Shown piece by piece: positions 24,732 through 35,826 of a DNA stretch of 64,000 nucleotides. The notes beneath the pieces were generated by a model. The model did not search any database, was not told the origin of the DNA, and saw nothing but the letters and a program-made list of their open reading frames with translations. This DNA is from Trochalopteron elliotii (taxonomy: Eukaryota > Chordata > Aves > Passeriformes > Leiothrichidae): the NCBI GenBank assembly GCA_024734555.1, contig JANPWX010000642.1, positions 361,958-425,957 of the forward strand, read 5' to 3'. Each line of letters opens with the position of its first letter. The first letter of the stretch is position 1. The position numbers and the translations under genes were made by a program.

Positions 24732-27700
24732 AAGTGTCAGGAATGTCTTTAAATGCCTATGATACAGGAAGTTGGACCTACTGAAAATGATGTATTACAC
24801 ATCATTTTCTTTCCACCATCAATGAGAGCGTTTTTGAAACAAAATGCTGTTCTCTGCATGCCCTTCATCTTCACAGACCACAAAAATTTTCTGTATTACC
24901 TGTTCTAAGCAAAGAGAACATGGTATTGTTAAGTATAGTGTGCTATGAAAGTTTGATGTATCTTTTGGCCAATGGAAATATGAATCCCATTTCAACTCTT
25001 CCCCACACAATTAACAATACCGGAAAGAGAAGAGCAATAAACAAGAAAGATAAGTAAAATTTTCAGCATGCAGTTATAGAATATTGAAAAGGTCATAGTG
25101 TATAGAGTATTCCCCTAATTCTTTGAATACACGAGGCTCTAAAATTCCAAATCTCACTGAAGGTGGTAATGAGAACAGAACAGAAATGTGAAGATATTAT
25201 TTTGACAGTTACTGTAATGACAGTGTGAAATGTTATAAACTTAATGTACTCCAAGGCAATCTGTCACCTTATATACTGATATTTATTCATAAAAGCAATA
25301 ATAATCATCAGACACATACATGGAGGCATTAAGATCCTATAGATTTTATATATAAAAATTAGGGTTGCAGAAATGCTTTGCTTTCAAATCTAACTTGTAA
25401 GATAAAATGCAATATTACAGGTAGTCTTAAAAAAACACGGAATTGTTTCTTTCTTTCTGTTCTCTGCCACCAGCAGCAAGAACTTAGGCATTGTGAGCTT
25501 GGACAGAAGGAGCTTTCCTGTGCCTTCAGATGAATAAATTGTTTAGATGATGCTCAATTCTGCAGCAAAATTTAAAATTAGACTAATTTCATAATATTCA
25601 TTAAAAATTAACTCATTCACCACTGACAATAAAATTATTGCTTTTTTATTCTGTCCATGCTCACAATGATTTTATTTTCTGACAAGGAAACCCCCAAGCT
25701 AAAATCCTGTGAAACTTGGCTTCAAGTCCAAATTAAAAGTGTAATTGAAAATCCCTAACCAAGTCACCTTCCTGTTTTTGATTTGAGCCAACTCAAATCA
25801 ATCATTCCATCCCTTATGCTGTTTTCTATAAGTATGAACAATTTTTAAAAATTCCTTAATTATCTTAATAAAAATAGGCAAAAAAAATATAGCAATGGCA
25901 AACCAGCCTATTTATATTTTTTCTTACTGTTCCCTGATGCCTTCTTGCAGCTATATACATTTGAATTAGTTTTAAAGGAAGTTCAGGTGACGAATTTCCC
26001 CACATTTGTAGAATACAAAATTAGATCACAGTGTTCTCTAATTTATTCTCTTAATCTGCCTTCTTTCTGCAGCAAATTTGTGGTCCTTAAGCCAGTGTTA
26101 TTTAAAGAGTCCTTTTTATTATTTCTTTTCTGATATTATAAATGTGAGTGAATTTGATCAAGCATTTGTTCATATTATATTTCTGTCTCTAAATCAATTA
26201 GAATCTTGTTTCTGCTGAGGGTATCTAATTTTCCCCTCTGCTTGCTACAATTTAAAATTCATATTCCACTTCCATTCTCAGTTTTTATCTAAAATTGCTG
26301 TTTCTGCAAACATTCTTGGCTTGTATCCTCACCTGCTCAGAATTCTACATAAATCCAACACAAATGAATTTTTAAACCAGCCAAATAAATTATTTGGATA
26401 ACTCTGAATAGATATGTTAAAAAAAAATCAAGCAATATTAATTCTGTAATACTTGAAAAAATTCTAAGATCATTCATTTGTTAAACATGTTGATTCACCA
26501 TATAAATATTACCAAAGATTATCTTCTATTGAGATAAGGAGCCTTTGAAACAAGGATAAAATGTGGTGAGGGTTTCATCTCCGTTTCTGTGACAAATTTC
26601 TTCCTCAATCATGAAGGAGAGCATTAATGGGCACGTGCAAGGAAGCTTTTCCAATTTCTCCCTGCATTATAGATGTCTTCAGTGTCATTAGTTCTTTTCT
26701 TAGATCAATATTAAAATTTAAACCAAAGGACTTCTTCCTTCTTTAACCTTGAAGTTCTGCATTTTCCTTGTGCCAGTGGATCAGCCTTTAGGGAAACAGC
26801 AGGGATGAACTTTGAGGCTAGAGGGGGAAGAGACAACTGCTGCAGTCCTGGTGTATTCCTGATTTCCCAGAGGACAAGGAACACCTCCTCCAGGTGCAAG
26901 CCAATCCAAAGAAAAGGGATGAGCATCACCAGGGCACAGAGTATGGCCAAGAAAACCTCCTTTTACATCCAAACTACCCCAAGTTTCTCTTTCCACCTAA
27001 GTCTAGACAGTAAGAATCTACAGTGAAAGAAAAAGAGTGGTGTGAACAGCACAGTAAAGATGTCAAATAAATTCAATTAATAAAACTGCAATCTTTTTTC
27101 TTTTTTCTTTTTTCTTTTTTCTTTTTTTTTTTAATAGAGACTTCTCAGCTGCAAAGCTTCAGTGGGGGGTTTCAGACATAAATACTCCTTAACATATGAA
27201 GTACTGGGGAAAGCAATTCATGTCAGAATAGCCACATAATTAATGTAGAAGGGTACAATAGAAAGACCTCTGTTTTTTGGGTGCTTTCTAGCAGAGAAAA
27301 CACAGCCCACGTTTGTTTTAAAATGTTAACATTATGTAAATCAACTATATTAATCCTAATTTCCATGCAGTCTTGACACTCCCAAAGGGGTTTTTTTTTC
27401 CCTCTGTTTAATACTATCAGGGAGGGAACAATAGAAATTTTTTGGTATCCTGCCAAAAAATAGCAGCTCCATTCGATGTTGTCCTGATTTGCCAATGTTT
27501 TAACAGATCTACTTCCACCAGATGTCTCAGAGTATTCCTGTAGCAGAGGCAGACTTTGAAACCCAAACAAAACAATTCTTCATAAGTGAGAGCATTTCTC
27601 AATTTGTCCTCCACCTTTATTCAAAAACATCACAAAAATGCTTTCTGTTACCATTGATTTGTAAATGCTGTCCATCCTTTAGATTAAAAACTTACAGGAA

Positions 27701-29551
27701 AGAAGTAAAAATCATTTCACTATATAGAATAGTGGGATTTTTTGAAAGGGTTTTTGTAGTTAACTTTGTAAAGTCTCTAAAGTATCTACCTTTTACCATG
27801 GATGACATAAGGAGGCAACAACCCCATGCACAAGTGGCATCATCCAAGACAAGGCAGTTAAGACCCCATTTACTGCCATAATTTCTATCAACTGACACAT
27901 AAATTCCTCTCCCCCCTCGTCATTGTACTGGAATCAAATATGAAATGTAAAAAGAAAAACTTGGGGGTTTCCTTTTGATTAAAAAAAGAAAGTTTAAAAT
28001 AAATGTTTCAAACTCCTCCCACATTTCCTCTCTTTATCTCCCCCCTCCCCCCCGGCCCAGGCAACAATTTGAGATTCACAGGGACTCTGTGGATTCCATC
28101 TAGTTTCAAATAATATGAAGAGAAACTAAAAAACCCAAACCCAACAACCAAACCAACATCAGTTAATTTTCTTCCCAGTCACTAAGGAAAGCTCCCCCTT
28201 CAAGCAGGCGCCAAGGACTGCCCTGTCCTCCTGCCCCCCCAGGATCTGTTTCAATCCTTTTGACCAAGCCCCTTAGGGTGCACTTAGCACTAAAATAAGA
28301 CACTGCTTAGTTATCCATTTGAGAACTCTTGCCAAACACTTTTCTCTTTTCCCAGAGGAAATAAAAAGCCCAAAGGTATATTTAGAAATGCTCGACTTAG
28401 CTTTGCTTATAAATATTTATTTTGATAGAGATCACAGTAATGTAAGTTGTTTGATTCTAGTCACAAGTCCTGAACTTAGATATCATTTGATATCTTAGAT
28501 ATCATTTAAAAATTTATTTAATGCACTAAGCAAATGATCTTCTCTTGCAACTGTATTATTCTGCTTTTCTTGGAAGATCTGTGTCTAAAATATGCAGACA
28601 CAGCAAGAGAAAAATCATCTTCAGATACAGGAGACAGAAAACAAATATTATATTTCGTGCAATATCAACAGAAATGGTTACACTTCTGAACAGCAATGTA
28701 AGCACTGCACATTGACTGGAGAAAGTCACAATTTACCAGTGGTATTTTTAGGCCACTGTGTCTGGTCTGATTTATAGACAGATCTCTCTTTTTTCACCCC
28801 AAGTTATATATAATTATTCAAAATTAACTACAAGAAATGACTGGCATTTGAACACTGAACTGTAATAATTTACAGGTATCATAGTAGAACATTAATGAGA
28901 AATGCTGTGGCAGTGTGCTTCTTGGTTGTCTGTGTTACTCATGCAGTTTCCAGACTGTTCTTCTATTGTTTTTATAATGGTTCATTCCATGTACTCCTTT
29001 GATTAGTTTCCCTTTGGTTTGCCCATTACAGTTATCTGTCAATCTTATGTCATGTAACCACCGGGTCCTGTCTGTCACTTCAGGGCCTCTCCCTGCATCT
29101 GGAAAGTTCCAGGCAGGGCTTCGAGTGATTGGGCAGGATCCCAGTTCCCCCCTCCTATCCTCCCGTGGTTCATTATCCTACACATGAGCCTTAATAGTTC
29201 ATTAGCCTGAATAAGCTGATGCACTGAAAAATAAGTGCAAGGCTGGTTTGCTTTTCACTACCTGTCACTTTTTATAACCTGCACCATGACGGAAATAAAC
29301 ATGAGATTTCTAGAGGGCATTAGAAAAAAAATCTCATTTGCCATAGTCTCTTAAAACTCCCCAGTAAAATTTCACTAATTAGATTTAACAACATCAACCA
29401 CGCTGGAATACATGCAACTCATAATTTAAATTAGAAGATTTGCCATAAACTTTGTTGTGTGTCTGCTGAGAGAGGGATCAAACCAGCCTTCAGCAGCCTC
29501 TAAATACTGACCCCTCTTGAAATTGAAGCCCATGGAGTCACTGATGTTGCT
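24732..29551. other. AT-rich non-coding stretch
   Basis: About 4.8 kb with no recognised gene. Frames up to 119 codons (27522-27881 plus, 115 codons minus at 27223-27570) have no recognisable domain. C-rich tracts occur near 28039-28054. Confidence 0.45.
27091..27132. repeat. (CTTTTTT)n pyrimidine repeat
   Basis: Four 7-bp CTTTTTT units are followed by an uninterrupted T run. Confidence 0.85.
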
Positions 29552-29745
29552 CACTTAGAACCAGAGGAAAATTTATGCTGGAAGGAGGTTCCAGAAATCA
29601 TCCAGTCCAACCTCCCACTCAAAGCAGAGGCAGCCTCAAAGCAGGATGGTGTTATCCAGGGCATTGCCCAGACAAGTTTTGAAAAGTTCTGTGGATAGAG
29701 ATTTGCCTGAGCTGTCTGGGTCCTGCTCCAAGCAGCTCTCATGGT
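29552..29745 (-). repeat. CR1 LINE 3' fragment, antisense, divergent subfamily
   Basis: On plus it reads TGCTGGAAGGAGGTTCCAG, ATCATCCAGTCCAACCTCCC, ACTCAAAGCAGAGGCAGCC, then TTATCCAGGGCATTGCCCAG and TGGATAGAGATTTGCC. This is the antisense of a CR1 3' end of the ATCGAGTCCAACCTCCTGCT type, a subfamily different from the GGATCCCTGG type directly downstream. It is short and diverged. Confidence 0.7.
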
Positions 29746-29784
29746 GACAAGTTTTCTTCTGTGTCCAACTGGAATTTTCTTTTC

Positions 29785-29942
29785 TGTGGCTGCCCCTGGA
29801 TCCCTGGAAGTGTCCAAGGCCAGGTGGGATGGAGCTTGGAGCAGCCTGGGATAGTGGAAGGTGTCCCTGCCCATGGTAGCAGGCGGAACAAGATGAGCTC
29901 TAAGGTTCCTCCCAACCCAAACCATTCCCTGATTCTATCCCA
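29785..29942 (+). repeat. CR1 LINE 3' fragment, sense
   Basis: Starts abruptly at TGTGGCTGCCCCTGGATCCC and ends at CCATTCCCTGATTCTATCCC. It faces away from the antisense CR1 that ends about 40 bp upstream, so two CR1 5' ends lie back to back with the 3' tails pointing outward. The 67-124 codon frames here combine the two repeats. Confidence 0.9.
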
Positions 29943-30963
29943 CAAGCAAGTTTGTCTTTGTTAAACTTCCTGAGCCCTGGACCAAAGGGGTCGGGGTGAC
30001 GGGGACAAGCAACATCTGTCCCAACAGTCCTGTCCTGATGTCTGTCCACCAATAGCCCTGATTTGGGAAACTTGGCTGAAGTTGTTTCTTTTCCATCTGC
30101 CACAAATCCTTCGCCATTCACTAAACTGGATGTCTTAAAAGACTGATTAAAGGTTTGTGCAAAATCCTCTAAATCTTTAGCCATGGCAATGGGAGAGATT
30201 AGACATCTGTACTGCACACCTGAATGATAAGCAGTTTAAAATACTTCTCAGATATTGTGTTACCGGATTTGTTTGCTTCCAAATAACTTTCCTCTGGTTT
30301 ATCATCTTTTCAAAGCCTAAATTACAGGTGTCCCCTAGGCTATTAACAGCTCTAACTTTTGTTCATCCAAACCATTAGGCATTGCTTTTAGCAGTACATA
30401 ATAATTTGTCTCATTTCTCCTCTATTTGCTACAAAGCTGCCTTATTCCACTGGGATTTGACCAAACCATATCTATAGCAGTAAAGTATTTCAGTTCTTCA
30501 ACAGTGTTTGATTCTCAAGGAAGAGAAGCCAGGAAAAGTAAGAGAAGGTGTTGCCTTCAGGAATCACTATTTATGTATTTGCCAAAAAAACATGGTATCA
30601 GGGACAAAATTCACTTAAGCATTACTTTTCTTTTCCTGAACTGCAAGAATCCAGTAGGAATTCTATGGTATAAATGTTTCTTTGGAATTATAAGGAAACT
30701 GGACTTAAACACAGACTTTCTACACGACACCAGAAACATCACACATATTTTTGAGTACTGAGATCTTCTTTAGAGCCACATTTCCAGTGAGTTCAAAACA
30801 TGACACTAAATGTTTGAACATAAACCACTGGCAAAAGTTCTGCTCATATATATTAGTGACCTTCATTCTTTTTTTTTTCAACTTGACAGCAGACAAGCCC
30901 TCCCTGCCCTAATTGTCATTTAAACCTCGTCCATTTTAGTTTTTGCAAAATGGAAAGGACACA
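29943..30963. other. Non-coding spacer before ERV-A
   Basis: Frames of up to 111 codons have no domain. The stretch ends at the GACTGC target site of ERV-A. Confidence 0.4.
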
Positions 30964-30969
30964 GACTGC

Positions 30970-31319
30970 TGTTGCGCTGATGATGGAGACAGAAATGCAA
31001 CAAGCACACACCGAGGTCATGCAGCAACAGCCAACGTTTATTGAGGGGCAGCCCCTTACAGAGGAGCTTTGAATTTCCCATGCTTACAAATGCGATTGGC
31101 TGTGATCTTAGCCCCGCCCAGCTCACTTGACCAATGACATGTGTGCGTCCATGACTCATAGGGATTGGCTGAGGTCTCCTTGTTTGAGCTTGAATCCAGC
31201 CAATCACTTTCAAACCTGGGCACTTGTTTACCTTTAACTTCTAATGAACTAGGCTGGTCAGGTTGGCATCTGTTCAGTCAAATTATCTGCGCAGCCATAG
31301 ACCAGCTATAGTCGTCACA
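30970..31319 (-). mobile_element. ERV-A 3' LTR
   Basis: Begins on minus with TGTGACGACTATAGC and ends with GCGCAACA. Landmarks on plus are a CCCCGCCC Sp1-like box (31112-31119), CCAAT boxes in GACCAATGAC and CAGCCAATCAC, a TGACTCA AP-1 site at 31153-31159 and the poly(A) signal (TTTATT on plus, 31037-31042). Compared with the other LTR I count four clear C/T-type differences in the body, three of them at CpG positions, and a short divergent patch at the U5 end. Confidence 0.92.
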
Positions 31320-31331
31320 GTTCCCCCTTTC
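31320..31331 (-). other. ERV-A polypurine tract
   Basis: On minus this reads AAAGGGGGAAC directly before the 3' LTR. This is the position and composition required for priming of plus-strand DNA in retroviruses. Together with the primer site it fixes the element's direction. Confidence 0.85.
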
Positions 31332-33764
31332 TATTTTAAAAAATGCAAAGTGTTCTCTGTCATCCCCCTGCAAGGGCCTTTTGCAGGTAAGATGACAGGA
31401 CAGCTTAATGACACAGGATTCTACCTAGCGACAAGTCTAGCCTCTCCCAGCCAGTGGTGCTGATATATATATCCCATATATCAGTGAAAATGTTGCATTC
31501 ATGTCCAGGAGCTGTAAAATGGGATTACCAACAATACAAGTTTTCAAATTGGCATACCGAGGGCTCATTACTTGGAAGTTACAAAATTACAAATTAACTC
31601 TATAAACAAACATTTCAACAGTAGATTCCTAGGAAAACCCATCAACAGGGAAAACAATCCATCCTAGGTCAGGTCTGTGATTCATATCCTTAAATATATA
31701 AAAATCCTTAAGTCCTTTTACCTTTAAATATATAAAATCCTTCCAATAGTGTCAAGTGACCTGGAATACACATAGCACCAGGCATTTCCTCTTTTTCTGT
31801 TTAAAAGGAATACGTTTTAAAGTGCTGCGTGCAGCCTTCACGATGGCCTGTTCTATTACTGAGTGGGGAATACCAGTTTAACACACCCCATAGCTGCAGG
31901 AATCATTTTGTGTTTAGTGAGGTACACAATTGCTTTTGAAAGCACCACTCACTAAACATTGAAAATTATTAAAAGAAATCTCCTAAGTCTTAGTTAGGTT
32001 TTATAAGTCACACCTTAGAATGACATATTCTTGTGTTAGTAATGTCTTTTCTCGAGGTATTTAAGTAAAATCACAAGTGAATTGTCACTCGAAGGGTCTC
32101 AGATCTCGGTTTTAATCTACCTCACCAGATGGTATTTCATTAGACAAGTGAATCTAAAGCATTCATCCTGGTTTGGGCCCGTTTCCTCTTGAATGCTGCA
32201 GTACTTAAGTTTGGCAAATCAGCACTTCCATGAGCACTCACCCTGCAAAAGTCATTCTTGGATAATAGTCAAGGACTTAAAACAACAACATTCCCCTTCA
32301 TAAATCAAATCATATTTCAAAGAAATTAATAGCTTAGGAGTTTTGTACAAAAGAAACTAGCAAACATTGTTAAAAGAAACTGTAAAATGTCACTGACACA
32401 CAAAATACTTCTGCTAATACTGCTGTCTGAAATACCTTTGGAGTAAATTTAACAAAACCTTTAGAACATAACAAATCATGTCAAAGAAAATTCTCTAAAG
32501 CAATGAAAAGCATATGTGTATTTTCCTTATAACCCTGGAATTTTATTCATTAAAAGCTGTTAAGTTTCTCTGTTAAGTCTATTTGCAAGGTACCTGTTTG
32601 TATTTTACCTAATACATTTCCCTTTTGATTGCAAATAAAGCATTGCACCTTCCTTTAAATCAAGGCATATAATCTTAAAATATAGTGCCAGTTATACACA
32701 GGTTACATTGTACTCATTGTCTCTAAACAAGGTACCCCATGACATATAAACTTGCAAGCTGTTATCTAACTGTACAAACACTTTCTTTGCTAAACCAAAT
32801 TAGTGCCTTTATATTTGCTTTCCTGATATTAAAATATTCTTTTCAGGGCCTTTAAAACAAATAGTGCCTTGGAATTCTAAAATGTTACAAATATTAAGAA
32901 AGTCCATGTTTCAGTGAAGTTGCTTTCTATCTGAAAGGGACTGCCCACACCATGTATGCCACACCCCCCCCCCCACCCAACTGGGCCATTCACAAGGTAT
33001 TAAAGTATTAGAGATATCACCTTTATTTCTTAGTAAGAAAATGTCCCTTAAAGCTACTTTCTACACTGCAATCTAGAGATGGTAACACTGTAATAAATCT
33101 AATTTGATCTATTTTTAAACTCTTAATGACTTTCAGTCCTTTGTGCCAAATATTTATGCCATGCAGATAGAGAGCAGAATTCAACAATTCCATATTTTCA
33201 GTATAACTATCTCATGTTCCAATTAATGACTCCGGGATACTAAGAACTTTAAAGACTTTTAGGGATAATAACCATGCAAATTGTACAAATACAATAGAAA
33301 AGGTCAAATTCCAAAACAAAACATTATTTTCTCCTCTGGACTTTTTTTAAACTTTCATTCTAGGTCTTCATACTTCCACAGAATCTGTTTGTTTTCTACG
33401 ATTTATGGTTTGGAGACTCCAAACAAGGTTATCCTTGCTGGGTGACACTAATTACAGGGGATATATATGGCAAGGTACAGGGAGTTAGAACTCTGCGCCT
33501 TGGGTTTTGCTATACTTTTTCATTTGAAGGATTTATGAATAATCATCAAATCAAAGATGACAAAATTAAATGTTATACTGCCATTATTCAGAGTTATTAC
33601 AAAGTATGTCCAGTCAAAAATAAGGTGATAAAGTCCAGTCAAATAGTGTATAATAAAACTTTCCCCTTACAAGCATATTTAATAGGTAATTGCATTTATG
33701 ATAACTTTTTGTCGCGTCTGATGTTTAAAGATTTTATTAAAGGAGTTTCTAATGTGTCAACCCT
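31332..33764 (-). other. ERV-A AT-rich interior, unassigned
   Basis: This 2.4-kb segment should hold pol and env in a complete element, but no long frame exists on the sense (minus) strand, and no reverse-transcriptase, protease or integrase motif is visible. Local features: a near-duplicate CTTAAATATATAAAA block (about 31689 and 31716), a C11 run at 32964-32974 and a short sense frame ending at 32140 with a basic cluster FKRKRAQTRM (32164-32193), preceded by a possible splice acceptor CTTTTGCAG. A 133-codon antisense frame begins at 33442 and has no recognisable domain. It could be heavily decayed pol/env, but the young LTRs argue against long decay in place. Replacement by foreign sequence before insertion is the alternative. 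Confidence 0.5.
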
Positions 33765-34451
33765 GTGGCAGTCAGGGTTCGCCCCTGCATGCTGGGCACC
33801 CGAGCTGCCAATAAGCGGCCACGGTGGGCTGCAGTGGCTGTAGCGGCCGGGCAGCGCTGTCTGCCGCCTCCAAGCAGCAGCGGCCGGAGTGGAGCATCCC
33901 GGCCTGCCGCCCCCTGCGCAGCCCCGCATGCCGGCGCCGGCACCAGCCCGCTCCGCTCCTGTAGCAGGGGCGGCTCAGCACCGGCCCTCATTGCGGCCCC
34001 ACTCCGTTCAAAGGCCCTGGCTATTGGAGCACCACTTTGGCTCTGCGGAGCCACCACTGTGGTGCCGGCTCGTTAGCGGCGGTCCCCTTCCCAAGCGGTG
34101 GTGACTGACGGAGGGGGGTGGGCTGTTTGAGGCTCCTCAAGATGGTAGTTTTAGGCACAGCTAAACCCGCCAGGATCGAATGGAAAACTACAGTGCCGCT
34201 CTGAATCGATAGCGGTGAGGGCATCTTTTCCAGTATATGCTGAGTCTTGAATCGGTGTGCGCCCTAAGGGCTGGTCAATCTCCGGCAGCGGAGACGCACT
34301 CGCAGCAGCGGTGATTCTGGGGTGCCCGGGTCCACCGTTACTTCTGGGTATGATGTTTATCTCTGGCGTACGCAGACAGAATGGCTGCGCAGGTATGGTT
34401 GAGGCAGCTGTAGGGTGCCCTGTTTCCAGGGAAACTGTGCGGCTAGCACAG
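33765..34451 (-). other. ERV-A GC-rich interior, downstream of gag-like frame
   Basis: Composition switches from strongly AT-rich to strongly GC- and CpG-rich at about 33765. The many overlapping frames on both strands (67-130 codons) follow from this composition. No capsid major-homology region or zinc knuckle is visible. It probably belongs to the same unit as the gag-like frame. Confidence 0.45.
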
Positions 34452-35195
34452 CTAGGCACGGTCGCAGAGTGCTCGCTTGTCACTGCTGCAGACACTTTCA
34501 CAGCAGTTAGCAGCAAGCACAATTTCGCAGTGGCTAGGGGCAAGCGCTGCTTCTCGGCGGCTAGCGGCAGGGCACAGAGGAACTGCAGGATGCTCGTTTA
34601 ACATAGCGCAGCTGCACCTGGAGTCCCTATTTCCCAGCTCGGCGGCAGCATTCCCCGGTGGCAGCCCGTGCCGGTGCGGGCTACTTTCACGGCTCCACGC
34701 AGCAGCGGGATGTTCTGGATCATCCCTGCCTGGGGTAGCGGCACAGTTCTGGACAGCAGCAGTGTTCCGCGGGCAGCTCTCCCACGCTCGGGGAGGCTTC
34801 GTGACTCTGCGCGATGGTTTCACGGTGCGCTGTGTCGGCTCCACCCGACCTCCTCCCCCGCTTGCCCAGTACTGTGTCTGCACTTCCCGCCACCTCGCCT
34901 GGCACCCTGTTCTCACCGCGCACTTTGGTGGGCGGTGCCTACTGCATCCCCTCCACTGTCCTCGCATCCTGCTCATTTTTAACTGTTTTAATAAATCCAG
35001 GACGAGCCTCCATGACTTTGTAACATTGATGGCACTATCATCGCCATTGGACGCTACTGCAAGTATATACTGGCCAGCCTGCTCCCAAGTTTTTAAGTCC
35101 AGGGTGGCCTCTTTGAGAGCCACATTTAGTTTGTGGCTCTCACACCATGTTATCAGGGCTAGTAGAGCCCGCTTGTAACAACTTGTTCCTTTTTT
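34452..35195 (-). pseudogene. ERV-A gag relic, matrix-like N-terminus
   Basis: The frame is open on minus from just after a TAA (35196-35198) to 34452. Its first roughly 70 residues include KRALLALITWCESHKLNV and LKTWEQAGQYILAVASNG, then a KSWRLVLDLLKQLK stretch. This resembles the helical matrix domain of class II retroviral Gag, which binds membrane during particle assembly. There is no ATG at the expected start: an A8 run lies directly upstream of the first residues, so a frame slip there may have removed the start. The segment after LLKQLK becomes Arg/Pro/Ala-rich with no capsid motif. A repetitive stretch (about 34485-34570, GCTAGCGGCAAGC-type units) lies near the end. The 233-codon frame on plus is its antisense shadow. 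The gag assignment is by resemblance only. Confidence 0.6.
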
Positions 35196-35449
35196 TTAAG
35201 AAAAGAAGTCAATACCTGAAGAGCTGGGTCTTCTGCTGCTGAAGCCCATGCTCCCATCCCGGTGACGTCTTCTAATTCTCAAGGGGTCCAGACCCAACCA
35301 CGGCCCTCCATACCATTATTAGCAGCTCTCCACACTGTTTTCAGCTCTTCACGCTGCCTCACTGGAGTCCTGTGGCTGTCCATGCCACTTATAGCAGCTC
35401 TCCACGCTGTCTCCCTTTCTCCCCACTCTACATGCACCAACTTGTTATG

Positions 35450-35469
35450 ATCACGTTGGCTGGTCACCA
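35450..35469 (-). other. ERV-A primer-binding site, tRNA-Trp-like
   Basis: Two bases after the 5' LTR end (on minus) comes TGGTGACCAGCCAACGTGAT. The avian tRNA-Trp primer site used by alpharetroviruses begins TGGTGACCCCGACGTGAT. The first eight bases and the last seven agree, while the middle has an insertion or substitutions. A cleaner version occurs at 59549-59566. Confidence 0.65.
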
Positions 35470-35471
35470 GT

Positions 35472-35820
35472 TGTCACATGATGATGGAGACAGAAATGCA
35501 ACAAGCACACACCGAGGTCATGCAGCAACAGCCAACGTTTATTGAGGGGCAGCCCCTTACAGAGGAGCTTTGAATTTCCCATGCTTACAAATGCGATTGG
35601 CTGTGATCTTAGCCCCGCCCAGCTCACTTGACCAATGACATGCGTGCGTCCATGATTCATAGGGATTGGCTGAGGTCTCCTTGTTTGAGCTTGAATCCAG
35701 CCAATCACTTTCAAACCTGGGCACTTGTTTACCTTTAACTTCTAATGAACTAGGCTGGTCAGGTTGGCATCTGTTCAGTCAAATTATCTGTGCAGCCATA
35801 GACCAGCTATAGTCATCACA
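35472..35820 (-). mobile_element. ERV-A 5' LTR
   Basis: Starts on minus with TGTGATGACTATAGC and ends with CATGTGACA. It has the same internal order as the 3' LTR, but the AP-1-like site is TGATTCA here (35653-35659). The poly(A) signal is conserved. This copy would drive genomic transcription towards lower coordinates. Confidence 0.92.
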
Positions 35821-35826
35821 GACTGC

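Larger units (their letters stand above)
30970..35820 (-). mobile_element. ERV-A: two-LTR endogenous retrovirus, minus strand
   Basis: A 4.85-kb element with LTRs of 350 and 349 bp in direct orientation, bounded by a perfect 6-bp target duplication GACTGC (30964-30969 and 35821-35826). Orientation is fixed by three signals: a polypurine tract (AGAAAGGGGGAAC on minus) next to the left LTR, a TGGTGACC primer-site start next to the right LTR, and AATAAA inside both LTRs on minus. A 6-bp duplication and a tRNA-Trp-like primer site point to class II retroviruses (alpha/betaretrovirus-like). In the sense direction the interior has about 1.7 kb of GC-rich DNA with a matrix-like gag frame, followed by about 2.4 kb of AT-rich DNA. 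I recognise no protease, reverse transcriptase, integrase or envelope in the interior. The near-identity of the LTRs implies a recent insertion. It probably needed proteins supplied in trans. Confidence 0.92.

Noticed and set aside
33442..33843. A 133-codon plus frame with a few aromatic and cysteine residues in the AT-rich part of ERV-A
   Set aside because: It is antisense to the element, crosses the composition junction and matches nothing I recognise. Kept only as a note.
34477..35178. A 233-codon plus frame, the longest in the window
   Set aside because: It is antisense to the matrix-like gag frame of ERV-A and has no domain. High GC content removes stops in several frames.
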